Source: a virus. Taken from it: 64,000 bases of DNA. Under the pieces are notes generated by a model, which was given only the letters and a program-made list of their open reading frames with translations, had not been told where the DNA came from and made no database searches. Positions 38,511 through 45,957 of this stretch are shown here, one piece after another. The stretch covers positions 1-64,000 of IMG/VR virus record IMGVR_UViG_3300044673_000278, one strand, 5' to 3'. Position numbers and translations under genes: made by a program. Numbering within the stretch: position 1 is the first letter of the stretch; every line of letters begins with the position of its first letter.

Positions 38511-38853
38511 CCACACAACCATCCCACTCATCGGCTGGTGCGGTTTCTTTGTGTTGCTGTACTCGTTGATAGAGATGTTCGTAAAAGGAATCAACTTCTC
38601 CGTTCCATTTACCCATGAGTCCTTTGATTGCTGTTTCAACATATTCCCAATTTTGATCTCGATATGCTTGCATCATGTCATGATGTACCTTTACATATGC
38701 ATCAATCACAGGGAAATCACCCAAGGGAATATTCTCTACAACACAGTAAGATGTAACTTTTTGACCAGTGTTTTGAAACTTAATGGTATCTAGTTCCAAC
38801 ACTGTGAACTTGTCATTTAGGTTTTTTGCTGACTCTCCAAATATAATGTGCAT
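38500..38853 (-). CDS. conserved phage protein
   Basis: 117 residues. KFTVLELDTIKF, YCVVENIPLGDFP, then a helical half with HHDMMQAYRDQNWEYVETAIKGLMGKWNGEVDSFYEHL. Pattern recurs in T4-type phages; function unknown. SD AAAAGGA. Ends overlap the convergent gene. Confidence 0.7.
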   Translation of the reverse strand: MHIIFGESAKNLNDKFTVLELDTIKFQNTGQKVTSYCVVENIPLGDFPVIDAYVKVHHDMMQAYRDQNWEYVETAIKGLMGKWNGEVDSFYEHLYQRVQQHKETAPADEWDGCVVKN

Positions 38854-38877
38854 GTTAAATCCTTTTAAATATGTATC

Positions 38878-39672
38878 ATGAGTATTGCGTTTGATTTAAT
38901 TTCTGATTTGCATGTTGACACCTGGGAACATGAATTTGATTGGACTGGTTGTGCTACCAGCCCTTATTGTATTGTAGCAGGTGATATATCTAAAAATCGA
39001 CAGCAAATGGTCCAGGTACTGCGACACTTAGGTCAATGCTATCAAGCAGTGTTTTTCATTGATGGCAACGACGAGCATGTTGAACACTTGGAACACCTCA
39101 GTCCCAGTTATTCTAGCCTAGCTAGACAAATACAAAAAATTCCCAATGTTGTATACTTACAGGACAATGTAGTTGTAGTGGACGGAGTAGCCGTGGTAGG
39201 AACCAACGGATGGTGGGGCTATGATCTTGATCTAAGCATTGATCCTGTGAGTGTGGCTTCATGGTGGCAGGACAAAGCTCAAGTATCTGACTCTGCTGTC
39301 AAAGCTGTGGCAAAAATGGCCACAACAGATGCAACATACTTGGTCAGCAGTGTGCGTAGATTACAATCGCACCAAGATGTTAAAAAGATTGTGGTAGTAA
39401 CTCACACAGTGCCACTCAGTGAACTAATCGAGCACGACATTGAACTAGAAGGGACCATGCGTTTCAACTGCATGGGCAATGCCTATATGCAACAGGTTTT
39501 AATGGCCGATCACACAGACAAAATACACACCTGGTGCTTTGGACATTACCATGGATCAATTGATCAAATTCGCCACGGCGTGCGCTTTGTCAGCAATTGC
39601 AGGGGTCGGGGTAATACACCCTGGAATCAATATGTGTATCATCCCCGCCGAATTGTTGTGGATCTCAATTAA
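38878..39672 (+). CDS. metallophosphoesterase
   Basis: 264 residues. ISDLHVDTW, VAGDISK, GNDEH (N in GNHE kept, H replaced by D), VTHTVP and FGHYHG. Related to the protein at 10600 but shorter. TAAATA lies 7 nt before the ATG and there is no SD, so it may be leaderless and late-expressed. Confidence 0.8.
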   Translation: MSIAFDLISDLHVDTWEHEFDWTGCATSPYCIVAGDISKNRQQMVQVLRHLGQCYQAVFFIDGNDEHVEHLEHLSPSYSSLARQIQKIPNVVYLQDNVVVVDGVAVVGTNGWWGYDLDLSIDPVSVASWWQDKAQVSDSAVKAVAKMATTDATYLVSSVRRLQSHQDVKKIVVVTHTVPLSELIEHDIELEGTMRFNCMGNAYMQQVLMADHTDKIHTWCFGHYHGSIDQIRHGVRFVSNCRGRGNTPWNQYVYHPRRIVVDLN

Positions 39673-39976
39673 CTGTTTCGGGCTCTAGCTTGATCTGCAA
39701 AGGATAGCTTTGAGCTCGGGCACTGATCAATACTTCAGAACCTTTTTGCTCTGCCACTTCAAACGGTAGCACAGCTACCACAGCAGAACCTTCTTCGTGA
39801 ATGTCCAGAGTAATTTCAGCTGCTGAATCTGCGGTATAATCAAAAAACTCCATGAGGCTTTCGATCACAAACTCCATGCTAGTGGTGTTGTCATTGAGAT
39901 AGATGACTTTGAATCGAGGGGGTTCTTGCACCATTTCTTGGGTGCGAGTGCGACTTTTTGTTTCAGCTTGTGCCAT
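39665..39976 (-). CDS. clpS: Clp protease adaptor ClpS
   Basis: 103 residues. FKVIYLNDNTTSMEFVIESL and DIHEEGSAVVAVLPFEVAEQK match ClpS; the Asn/Asp of LND, Met of TSMEF and His of DIHEEG form the N-degron pocket. Acidic flexible N-terminus. Delivers N-end-rule substrates to a Clp unfoldase; ClpA is its usual partner, and only ClpX is encoded here. Confidence 0.88.
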   Translation of the reverse strand: MAQAETKSRTRTQEMVQEPPRFKVIYLNDNTTSMEFVIESLMEFFDYTADSAAEITLDIHEEGSAVVAVLPFEVAEQKGSEVLISARAQSYPLQIKLEPETVN

Positions 39977-39992
39977 GTTGTTTCCTTGATAG

Positions 39993-40018
39993 CAGTGGCA
40001 GCACCATTGCTGCCACTG
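39993..40018 (-). other. perfect 11-bp hairpin before clpS
   Basis: CAGTGGCAGCA (39993-40003) / TGCTGCCACTG (40008-40018), 4-nt loop, no T run. It lies in the clpS leader just before AAGGA; may stabilise mRNA or modulate translation. Confidence 0.6.
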
Positions 40019-40057
40019 TATTTACACTATTATATCAGTTTTGATATGTGATAGCAA
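40019..40057 (-). promoter_or_regulatory. clpS early plus late-type promoter
   Basis: TTGCTA (40057-40052), 17 bp, TATAAT (40034-40029), immediately followed by TAAATA (40024-40019). Confidence 0.6.
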
Positions 40058-40481
40058 TAGCTTTAGGCTTGGCTTCTTCGGGAACCTCGCGCTCAAGATA
40101 TACGCTAAGAATACCATTGACCACAGTAGCACTCTTGACTTCGACGTGCTCTGCCAGTGTAAATGTGTGACGGAAGTCACGGCTGCTGATACCACGATGT
40201 AGATATTGGTGGTCAGCAAGTTCATCGCGTTTGCGTTCACCAGCAATGGTCAACACACGTTTTTCCAAGCTGATGTCAATTTCACCTTCTGCAAAACCAG
40301 CCACAGCCACTTCGATCGTAACTGTGTTTTCACCAGTTTTGATCACATTGTGTGGGGGATAATTAGAGTTGGTTTGTTGAGCTGTGACACGCATGAGTTC
40401 GTCGAACATTGAGTCAAAGCCAATTCCAAACTTGTGCAGTTGGGGAATATCGAAACTACGAAGGGTGAGAGTTTTTGTCAT
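40035..40481 (-). CDS. small heat-shock protein Hsp20 (IbpA type)
   Basis: 148 residues. Alpha-crystallin domain: NYPPHNVIKTGENTVTIEVAVAGF at the start, YLHRGISSRDFRHTFTLAEHVEV in the middle, GILSVYLEREVPEE at the end with the conserved G-x-L box. Holds unfolded proteins; same region as clpS and clpX. SD AAAGGAG. Confidence 0.9.
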   Translation of the reverse strand: MTKTLTLRSFDIPQLHKFGIGFDSMFDELMRVTAQQTNSNYPPHNVIKTGENTVTIEVAVAGFAEGEIDISLEKRVLTIAGERKRDELADHQYLHRGISSRDFRHTFTLAEHVEVKSATVVNGILSVYLEREVPEEAKPKAIAITYQN

Positions 40482-40512
40482 GTTGATCTCCTTTATTAAG
40501 CAAGTATGACAT

Positions 40513-40540
40513 AATGTAGCCCGACCATCGGCGCTACATT
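40513..40540 (-). other. hairpin in the hsp20 leader
   Basis: AATGTAGCCCGA (40513-40524) pairs with TCGG(C)GCTACATT (40528-40540), 12 bp with one bulge. No T run. Placed like the hairpin before clpS. Confidence 0.55.
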
Positions 40541-40542
40541 GT

Positions 40543-40575
40543 TATTTATTATACATGATTCATTGGTTCTATCAA
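40543..40575 (-). promoter_or_regulatory. hsp20 early plus late-type promoter
   Basis: TTGATA (40575-40570), 16 bp, TATAAT (40553-40548), overlapping TAAATA (40548-40543). Confidence 0.55.
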
Positions 40576-40812
40576 ACGATAATTGAGCAAATAGCTTTCA
40601 AAATTACTGGGTTTGGGATTCCAAGTCAGAGCAAAAAAGCTATAGGTAGTGTTGTCGTCAAACGTAACTCGTTTGGTGTATTTGATGTTTTTGGTGTTGT
40701 AGGCAATGCCGTGTTGCTTTGACCAACGATTGAGTTCTCTAGTGAGAATTTGATTCACATAAATGGCCGCTTGTCCAGCTGCATCTTTTGGCAAGCTGAA
40801 TTCGATGTACAT
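40549..40812 (-). CDS. hypothetical protein
   Basis: 87 residues. MYIEFSLPKDAAGQ, then a helix and YSFFALTWNPKPSNFESYLL. TGATG overlap with the S21 gene. Function unknown. Confidence 0.65.
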   Translation of the reverse strand: MYIEFSLPKDAAGQAAIYVNQILTRELNRWSKQHGIAYNTKNIKYTKRVTFDDNTTYSFFALTWNPKPSNFESYLLNYRLIEPMNHV

Positions 40813-41036
40813 CAGTACAGTTTTTTGGGCAAGGCCTGAGCTTCAAGCTGTTTTTGCCAACGATTTTTGGCAGCACTGCGTTTGCGTTTGCGAGTGGTAG
40901 TAGGCTTCTCGTAGAATTCGCGGTCACGCAAATCATTGAGTACGCCCGATGCTTGAATTTTCTTTTTGAACTTTCGCAATGCTCGTTCAACATTGCCATC
41001 TTGTACTAAGACACTGCGACCGTATAACTTACTCAT
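40812..41036 (-). CDS. rpsU: ribosomal protein bS21
   Basis: 74 residues. SVLVQDGNVERALRKFKKKIQASG, LNDLRDREFYEKPTTTRKRKRSAAKNR is the bS21 signature (ALRRFKR..E..G...E.R.R.fYEKP). Small-subunit protein near the anti-Shine-Dalgarno site; phage copies have been reported and are thought to bias initiation. Overlaps clpX by 8 nt. Confidence 0.88.
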   Translation of the reverse strand: MSKLYGRSVLVQDGNVERALRKFKKKIQASGVLNDLRDREFYEKPTTTRKRKRSAAKNRWQKQLEAQALPKKLY

Positions 41037-42237
41037 TTACTTGTTTTAACTCCTTGGGAGTATTTACCATGTGTTCATCAATTTCTACGCGGTTAATACC
41101 CTTGCGAGCATATTCGGCCAATCGATACATGTGTGGCATCAACACACGTTCCAGTTCGCTGTGCAGGCCTCGGGCACCTGTTTTGTTCTTCATGGTGTTG
41201 TCAGCAATGGTTTCCAGCGCGGCCTGTGTGAATTCCAGTTCCACTTGATCCTGACGGAACAGCCACTGATACTGCTCAATGTAGCTGTGTTTGATATCAA
41301 TGAGAATACGGATCAAATCTTCGCGGGTGAGTTCTTCCAGTGCGACCCAGGCAGGGAAACGACCCACAAATTCTGGAATCATACCAAACTTGATAATGTC
41401 TTCGGGGTTGACTTCGGCCAAGCTAGCTTTGTCGTTGGCGGACTTTACTTGTCCACTAAAGCCAATGCTGGTGCCGCGGGTGCGATTCTTGACCATGGTG
41501 TCTAGGCCCACAAATGCACCTCCAGCAATGAACAGGATGTTTGTGGTATCAATTTCCACAGTTTCGCCTGAAGGATGCTTGCGACCGCCTTGTGGTACAA
41601 TCCTGCACTTGGTGCCTTCTACCAGCTTGAGCAGGGCTTGCTGTACACCTTCGCCCGACACGTCACGTGTGATACTGGCGCTTTCGCTGCGACGGCTGAT
41701 CTTGTCAACTTCGTCCAGGAACACAATACCACGTTCGCAACGTTTGACATCGTAGTCAGCAGCAGCAAACAGTCGGCTGATTAGGCTTTCAACATCGTCG
41801 CCTACATAACCTGCTTCTGTGAGGCTAGTAGCATCTGCAATCACAAAGGGCACATCAAGATAACGTGCCACTGATCGTGCCAACAGAGTCTTGCCTGAAC
41901 CTGTGGGGCCCAACATGAGAATGTTGACTTTTTCGATTTCAGTGTTCTTGTCTGTGTTGTTGATGCGCTTGTAGTGGTTGGCAATGGCCACACTCAGCAC
42001 TTTTTTAGCAGCGTCTTGTCCAATCACGTACTGATCAAGATGCGCTTTGATAGCCACCGGATCCAGTGTGGGTGTGGTAGGAGGCTTGCGCAAATCAATA
42101 TCTTCTTTGAGCAAGTTCTCACAAAGATCGACACATTCATTGCATATAGCAACGTCTGCGCCCACAATCAGTTTGGCCACTGCATCTTTGTGCTTGCCGC
42201 AAAAGCTACAGGTTTCAAGTGTTTCAGTTTGTTTCAT
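41029..42237 (-). CDS. clpX: ATP-dependent unfoldase ClpX
   Basis: 402 residues. Zinc-binding domain Cys10/13/32/35; Walker A GPTGSGKT at 110-117; pore loop GYVG at 143; Walker B IVFLDE at 171; RKH loop at 219; IGF loop at 258-260, the ClpP docking motif; sensor-2 GARGLHSELE. A complete ClpX, so it can pair with the phage or host ClpP. Confidence 0.93.
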   Translation of the reverse strand: MKQTETLETCSFCGKHKDAVAKLIVGADVAICNECVDLCENLLKEDIDLRKPPTTPTLDPVAIKAHLDQYVIGQDAAKKVLSVAIANHYKRINNTDKNTEIEKVNILMLGPTGSGKTLLARSVARYLDVPFVIADATSLTEAGYVGDDVESLISRLFAAADYDVKRCERGIVFLDEVDKISRRSESASITRDVSGEGVQQALLKLVEGTKCRIVPQGGRKHPSGETVEIDTTNILFIAGGAFVGLDTMVKNRTRGTSIGFSGQVKSANDKASLAEVNPEDIIKFGMIPEFVGRFPAWVALEELTREDLIRILIDIKHSYIEQYQWLFRQDQVELEFTQAALETIADNTMKNKTGARGLHSELERVLMPHMYRLAEYARKGINRVEIDEHMVNTPKELKQVNE

Positions 42238-43679
42238 GTGTTTCTAGTTTGTAGGCGTTGTGCAATCTGCTCGCGTTCGTTGTCGCTCAGCAGGTCGATG
42301 TCGTATTCACCTGTATCAATCTTTGAGATCAAATGATCAATATAGGCTTCGTTGTAAGTATAGTTAGCTGTTTGATTTTTGTCAACTAAAATCCAGTCTG
42401 TGCCATTGTGTTTAAACACCTGATTGGGCATCTTGTCTGTGCGAACATGACTGTCACCCTTTTTGGCATCATCCGGAAATACAGGACCAAACGTGCTCAG
42501 TGGCTCTCTGGGCAACTCATTGTCTGCTACCAACTTCATCCATGGCAGGATGTCAATTTCTCCTCGCACTAGTTTAGCACGTTCTCCTTTGAGAGTGGAT
42601 TCAGGATTTTGTTCCTTCCACAGCTTCATTGCAGCTTTGACATCGGGGTGATCTTCATTGAGCTCTTCTTCGTCATCTTCTGGCTCAGGCTCTGGTCGGT
42701 AAACCATGGGCTTGAGATCTTTGAAGTGATCAAAACCTTTTGTGAGATATGGATGCTGTTCTAGTATTGACTTTTCTGATTCTGGCTCTTTGGGTGGTGC
42801 GAACATCCAACCTGTAGGGTGTGGATCTTCGCTGGCTTTTTGTTCCGCAACATCCTCTGTTGGCGCTGGTACTTCTGCAGGCTCGGGCTCAGCAGGTGCT
42901 AATTTCAATGCTTCAAACACTCGCTGACGTTCCCACTTCAAACTCTCTGTGGCGGCCAATAACATCATGATAGCCAAAGGGTCAAACACCACAACCAACA
43001 GTATGATTACCCAGCGTACCGCTGCTTCCAACAAGTTCGCGTCAGCAGTGTCGCCATAGACCAAGGCGGCAATATATTTGATCGGGCCCACTTCGGCCTC
43101 GACCTTGCGTACTTCAGCTGCAATAGGCGCTCGTTCTTCGTTGAGTGCGGCAATCCTTTTTTGACTCTCTGCAATTTCTTTAAGTAAGCGACCACGCTCG
43201 GCCTGTTGGCTGCGACGAATTTGAACTGCTTTGTCTGCACCTTTTTCATCTGTTGAGCGGCCCATAACTTGGTCCACTGCTTCGTCAAGTTGTTTAAGCG
43301 CCTTACGGTTCGCATCTATGTTGTCCCGTTCTGTTCGTATCTTTTCGTCGTACACAGCAATCTTGGCCTGTACGTCTCCGCTGATCATGCCTTGGTCTGA
43401 GTGTGCCTTTGATAGAAATCCAAAGATACCCATTGATGTGATCAGCATCAACACTGCCACAGCAGGCACTAGGTACACTTTCATCAAGAATCGGCACTGG
43501 CGCCAATACTCGTGTAACCACAGTGTGACTACTACTTTGCCCAGTTCTAGGATTGAACCCATGACAATGATAGGCACAACCGCAGCAGCAAAAATAGCGG
43601 CTAGACCAGCTATTGAGTAGAAAGCGGCGATAATTGACAGGCTCAGGGCTACTGCCAATGTAATGTAACTTAGAAACAT
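42234..43679 (-). CDS. large membrane/coiled-coil phage protein
   Basis: 481 residues. Three to four membrane spans (about 1-50, 70-88 and 218-242) flank a coiled coil (IRTERDNIDANRKALKQLDEA). The C-terminal half is acidic and Pro-rich with EDDEEELNEDHPDVKAAMKLW. Common in T4-type phages of aquatic bacteria; role unknown. ATGA overlap with clpX. Confidence 0.7.
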   Translation of the reverse strand: MFLSYITLAVALSLSIIAAFYSIAGLAAIFAAAVVPIIVMGSILELGKVVVTLWLHEYWRQCRFLMKVYLVPAVAVLMLITSMGIFGFLSKAHSDQGMISGDVQAKIAVYDEKIRTERDNIDANRKALKQLDEAVDQVMGRSTDEKGADKAVQIRRSQQAERGRLLKEIAESQKRIAALNEERAPIAAEVRKVEAEVGPIKYIAALVYGDTADANLLEAAVRWVIILLVVVFDPLAIMMLLAATESLKWERQRVFEALKLAPAEPEPAEVPAPTEDVAEQKASEDPHPTGWMFAPPKEPESEKSILEQHPYLTKGFDHFKDLKPMVYRPEPEPEDDEEELNEDHPDVKAAMKLWKEQNPESTLKGERAKLVRGEIDILPWMKLVADNELPREPLSTFGPVFPDDAKKGDSHVRTDKMPNQVFKHNGTDWILVDKNQTANYTYNEAYIDHLISKIDTGEYDIDLLSDNEREQIAQRLQTRNT

Positions 43680-43683
43680 AGGA

Positions 43684-43971
43684 TTATTTAGTGCCCGCTA
43701 CACGGGCAATCACACTATGCTTTACTGATACCCAAGTAGCAAAGTTTGGATCGGGTACATCAAACCAAACACGTACAGACTTGCTGCCCCAGTTGTTTAT
43801 GAGTTTGCGTTTGACTCTGGGTTGGCCGCGCCAGTTATGAGTACCGTACAAGGTATTGGCTTCACGAATCAAAGCGTACCATGTATCAGTGTCGGTGATT
43901 TCCACCCACACTCTGTGGTAAGGGTGCATACCAGAAGCCGTTTCTTTAAGCGAATCAAGGGATGATGACAT
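43684..43971 (-). CDS. hypothetical protein
   Basis: 95 residues. YHRVWVEITDTDTWYALIREAN, GQPRVKRKLINNWGSKSVRVWFD, beta-rich. Directly downstream of the structured-RNA region and its promoter. Function unknown. Confidence 0.6.
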   Translation of the reverse strand: MSSSLDSLKETASGMHPYHRVWVEITDTDTWYALIREANTLYGTHNWRGQPRVKRKLINNWGSKSVRVWFDVPDPNFATWVSVKHSVIARVAGTK

Positions 43972-43999
43972 AATAAAGAGGTCACTATTTTAATAAACA

Positions 44000-44140
44000 C
44001 AAGGTTCTTTCCACTGCTTTGTTCCCATCTGGGCTTACTCCCGGGTACCAGCCCGGTTTTGACTTTCGTCAGGGGCAGTGTCGCACCTACTGGACTTACA
44101 CTGTTAGCCACGGACAGGCGTCCCTGTCCACAGTACCAAA
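44000..44140 (-). ncRNA. candidate structured RNA or leader
   Basis: On the minus strand from about 44140: hairpin GGACAGG/CCTGTCC (44123-44129 with 44112-44118); hairpin CAGTGT/ACACTG (44098-44103 with 44076-44081); TGAC-GAAA-GTCA with a GNRA tetraloop (44071-44060); then CCGGG/CCCGG (44052-44056 with 44041-44045), which competes with an alternative GGGCT/AGCCC pairing (44031-44035 with 44050-44054). No ORF with an SD covers it. Identity unknown; not a hammerhead by core test. Confidence 0.5.
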
Positions 44141-44163
44141 TATACTTCCGATATGCAAACTAT

Positions 44164-44192
44164 ATTTTATGAGAATGCTACCGGCAAGTCAA
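44164..44192 (-). promoter_or_regulatory. sigma70 promoter before the structured RNA
   Basis: TTGACT (44192-44187), 17 bp, TAAAAT (44169-44164); transcript would start near 44157 and cross the structured region before reaching the 43684-43971 gene. Confidence 0.7.
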
Positions 44193-44196
44193 TGAT

Positions 44197-45108
44197 TTAG
44201 GCATTGACTTCGAGAATAATTTGATCCAATTCTTTGCGAATGAAATGTTCGTCGGGGTTATAGGCCACACCTTGCCAACGTTTGATTTTGATCGGCTCTC
44301 CAGGATTCCAATCATTGTGCCAGAAGTTGCCATTCCATACAGCATGGTATTCATGACCGCTTTGGGTTTCCACATTGTATTTGCCTTCGCGCACAGGCTT
44401 GACTTTGCCTGGGAACCAATCGGTCAGTGGATACTTGATGTCGTCCATGTCTCGATAACGTTCGTAGCCCGAACCTTGATTGGAGCCAGCAATGTAGAAA
44501 GCGTGGTCTGAGCCCTTGCCGTTGGTATCGCCGCCGTAGTTTTCTAGTTCTTCGTCGTCGTACTCAACACCAACAATGATTTCGTTGCTGTCAAAGTCTG
44601 AAATATTCAGCAGTAGTTTTTCGGGGTCAAACGGCTCCCGGAGATTGATGTCTGCTTCGAAAAAGGTACCCTTTTCTGATATATAACCAAAGTATACCAC
44701 AGTGCCTGAGTCCTGGCTGTCAATCCACACTTCTTCAAATGTGCTGAGTTGCACATCACAGCCATCCAAGCTGGACAGATCTCGCTCGTAGACTACAGTG
44801 CCATTTTCGTCCAAGACCTGCATGGTGCCAGCATTTTTGTCCACGCCGTGAGCATGACCTATGTTATCACACTCGAACCAGGCGCCAGGTTCAAACGGGC
44901 GCATGTCTTCGGGCACTAAATCAAACTCGTCGCCGCCCCAGGCATAGTCTGGTACGCTGAGCCTGTGCTTTCTAAAGTAGTTGTAGACTTCGGGCTCCAC
45001 GTTGCCCATGACGTATTCACCGCCATAGCCCCACAGTTGAATCTTGTAAGTACGTGGAGTGAATTTTAGATGTTCGATGAGTTTTTGTTGTTCTTCAGCT
45101 GTGGCCAT
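44197..45108 (-). CDS. conserved phage protein
   Basis: 303 residues from MATAEEQQKLIEH (SD AAGGA). Beta-rich: KIQLWGYGGEYVMGNV, FEPGAWFECDNIGHAHGVD, HEYHAVWNGNFWHNDWNPGEP. Acidic overall. Recurs in T4-type phages without known function. Confidence 0.7.
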   Translation of the reverse strand: MATAEEQQKLIEHLKFTPRTYKIQLWGYGGEYVMGNVEPEVYNYFRKHRLSVPDYAWGGDEFDLVPEDMRPFEPGAWFECDNIGHAHGVDKNAGTMQVLDENGTVVYERDLSSLDGCDVQLSTFEEVWIDSQDSGTVVYFGYISEKGTFFEADINLREPFDPEKLLLNISDFDSNEIIVGVEYDDEELENYGGDTNGKGSDHAFYIAGSNQGSGYERYRDMDDIKYPLTDWFPGKVKPVREGKYNVETQSGHEYHAVWNGNFWHNDWNPGEPIKIKRWQGVAYNPDEHFIRKELDQIILEVNA

Positions 45109-45562
45109 TTTGTTGTTCCTTTGTGAGTTTGCATACCAGTTGGAACTGTTCGTAGGCATCTCGAACAGCAGGATGTGCCATTAATTTGTCAGCCTCGTCT
45201 TGCATAGCCTGAATGCCTGCTTCAGCAAGATCCCGAGTGCTTGAGAAAGTCAAACTAAAGAATTCGTCGCCAAATGCAGCTTTCATTTCTTCCCAGGCAG
45301 CACGTTGGCGCTCTGTGATAGGATGCTCTTTGGGTCGGGCTTCGCTTTCTTTATACATAGCGGCGCAGATAGCATCTTCGGCCACACGCCCGGCAGCAAT
45401 CATAGCAGCATAGTTGGGATCTATTCCGTAGCGGCGACTGGCGCCGCCTGGGTAGACCATTACTAGATGTGCGCCCTTGGGAAAGCTATCCAACAGCTCG
45501 TTGTCATATTCGCTCACAGGCACGTACCTGCGGCCGCGTTTTTCGTAGAAAATCTTTTTCAT
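45095..45562 (-). CDS. conserved phage protein (MKKIFYEKRGRRYVPVSEYD family)
   Basis: 155 residues. RRYVPVSEYDNELLDSFPKG, HLVMVYPGGASRRY, DPNYAAMIAAGRVAEDAI, then helices with DLAEAGIQAMQDEADKLM. Highly conserved in T4-type phages; no function known. ATGA overlap with the upstream gene. Confidence 0.78.
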   Translation of the reverse strand: MKKIFYEKRGRRYVPVSEYDNELLDSFPKGAHLVMVYPGGASRRYGIDPNYAAMIAAGRVAEDAICAAMYKESEARPKEHPITERQRAAWEEMKAAFGDEFFSLTFSSTRDLAEAGIQAMQDEADKLMAHPAVRDAYEQFQLVCKLTKEQQNGHS

Positions 45563-45957
45563 TGATAATCTCGGTCCACACCAATATTGGCTAGGCCAGC
45601 AACGACTTGGAAACGATCCCAAGCGTCTTTGGCCGCAGGGTTGCGTTCTAGTTCAGATTCGGGCAGCACAGTTTCCAACCAGTATTCGGGTCTGCGTCGG
45701 GGATATGCACCAAACTTGCGGGGCTGGTGAATTTTGCCTTCTCCCCACAGTAGCATGACTACAGACTTTACGTCATCGTGCTCCAGTCCTTCCCATTCGG
45801 GATTGAAAGTGGTGTACCCTGCCCAAATACTTTCCCACTGTGCATCCACTGTGGGATCAAAGTCGGTGCGAGTGATCAGCACCAGCACATCGTCGATGTT
45901 TACTCGACCTTCTACGATGTCACGCACACATCGGGAGAGACTGAGACCAATTTTCAT
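45559..45957 (-). CDS. conserved phage protein (IGLSLSRCVRDIVEG family)
   Basis: 132 residues. IGLSLSRCVRDIVEGRVNIDD, ITRTDFDPTVDAQWESIWAGY, RPEYWLETVLPESELERNPA. Co-conserved with its downstream neighbour in T4-type phages, which suggests a joint role. Confidence 0.75.
   Translation of the reverse strand: MKIGLSLSRCVRDIVEGRVNIDDVLVLITRTDFDPTVDAQWESIWAGYTTFNPEWEGLEHDDVKSVVMLLWGEGKIHQPRKFGAYPRRRPEYWLETVLPESELERNPAAKDAWDRFQVVAGLANIGVDRDYQ

Noticed and set aside
44000-44140. Hammerhead ribozyme (CTGACGA present)
   Set aside because: CTGACGA is not followed by a stem II and GAAA in the right place; the GAAA here is a tetraloop of TGAC/GTCA.
44000-44140. tRNA or tmRNA
   Set aside because: No T-loop GGTTCGA..CC with acceptor stem, no CCA end and no tmRNA start sequence.
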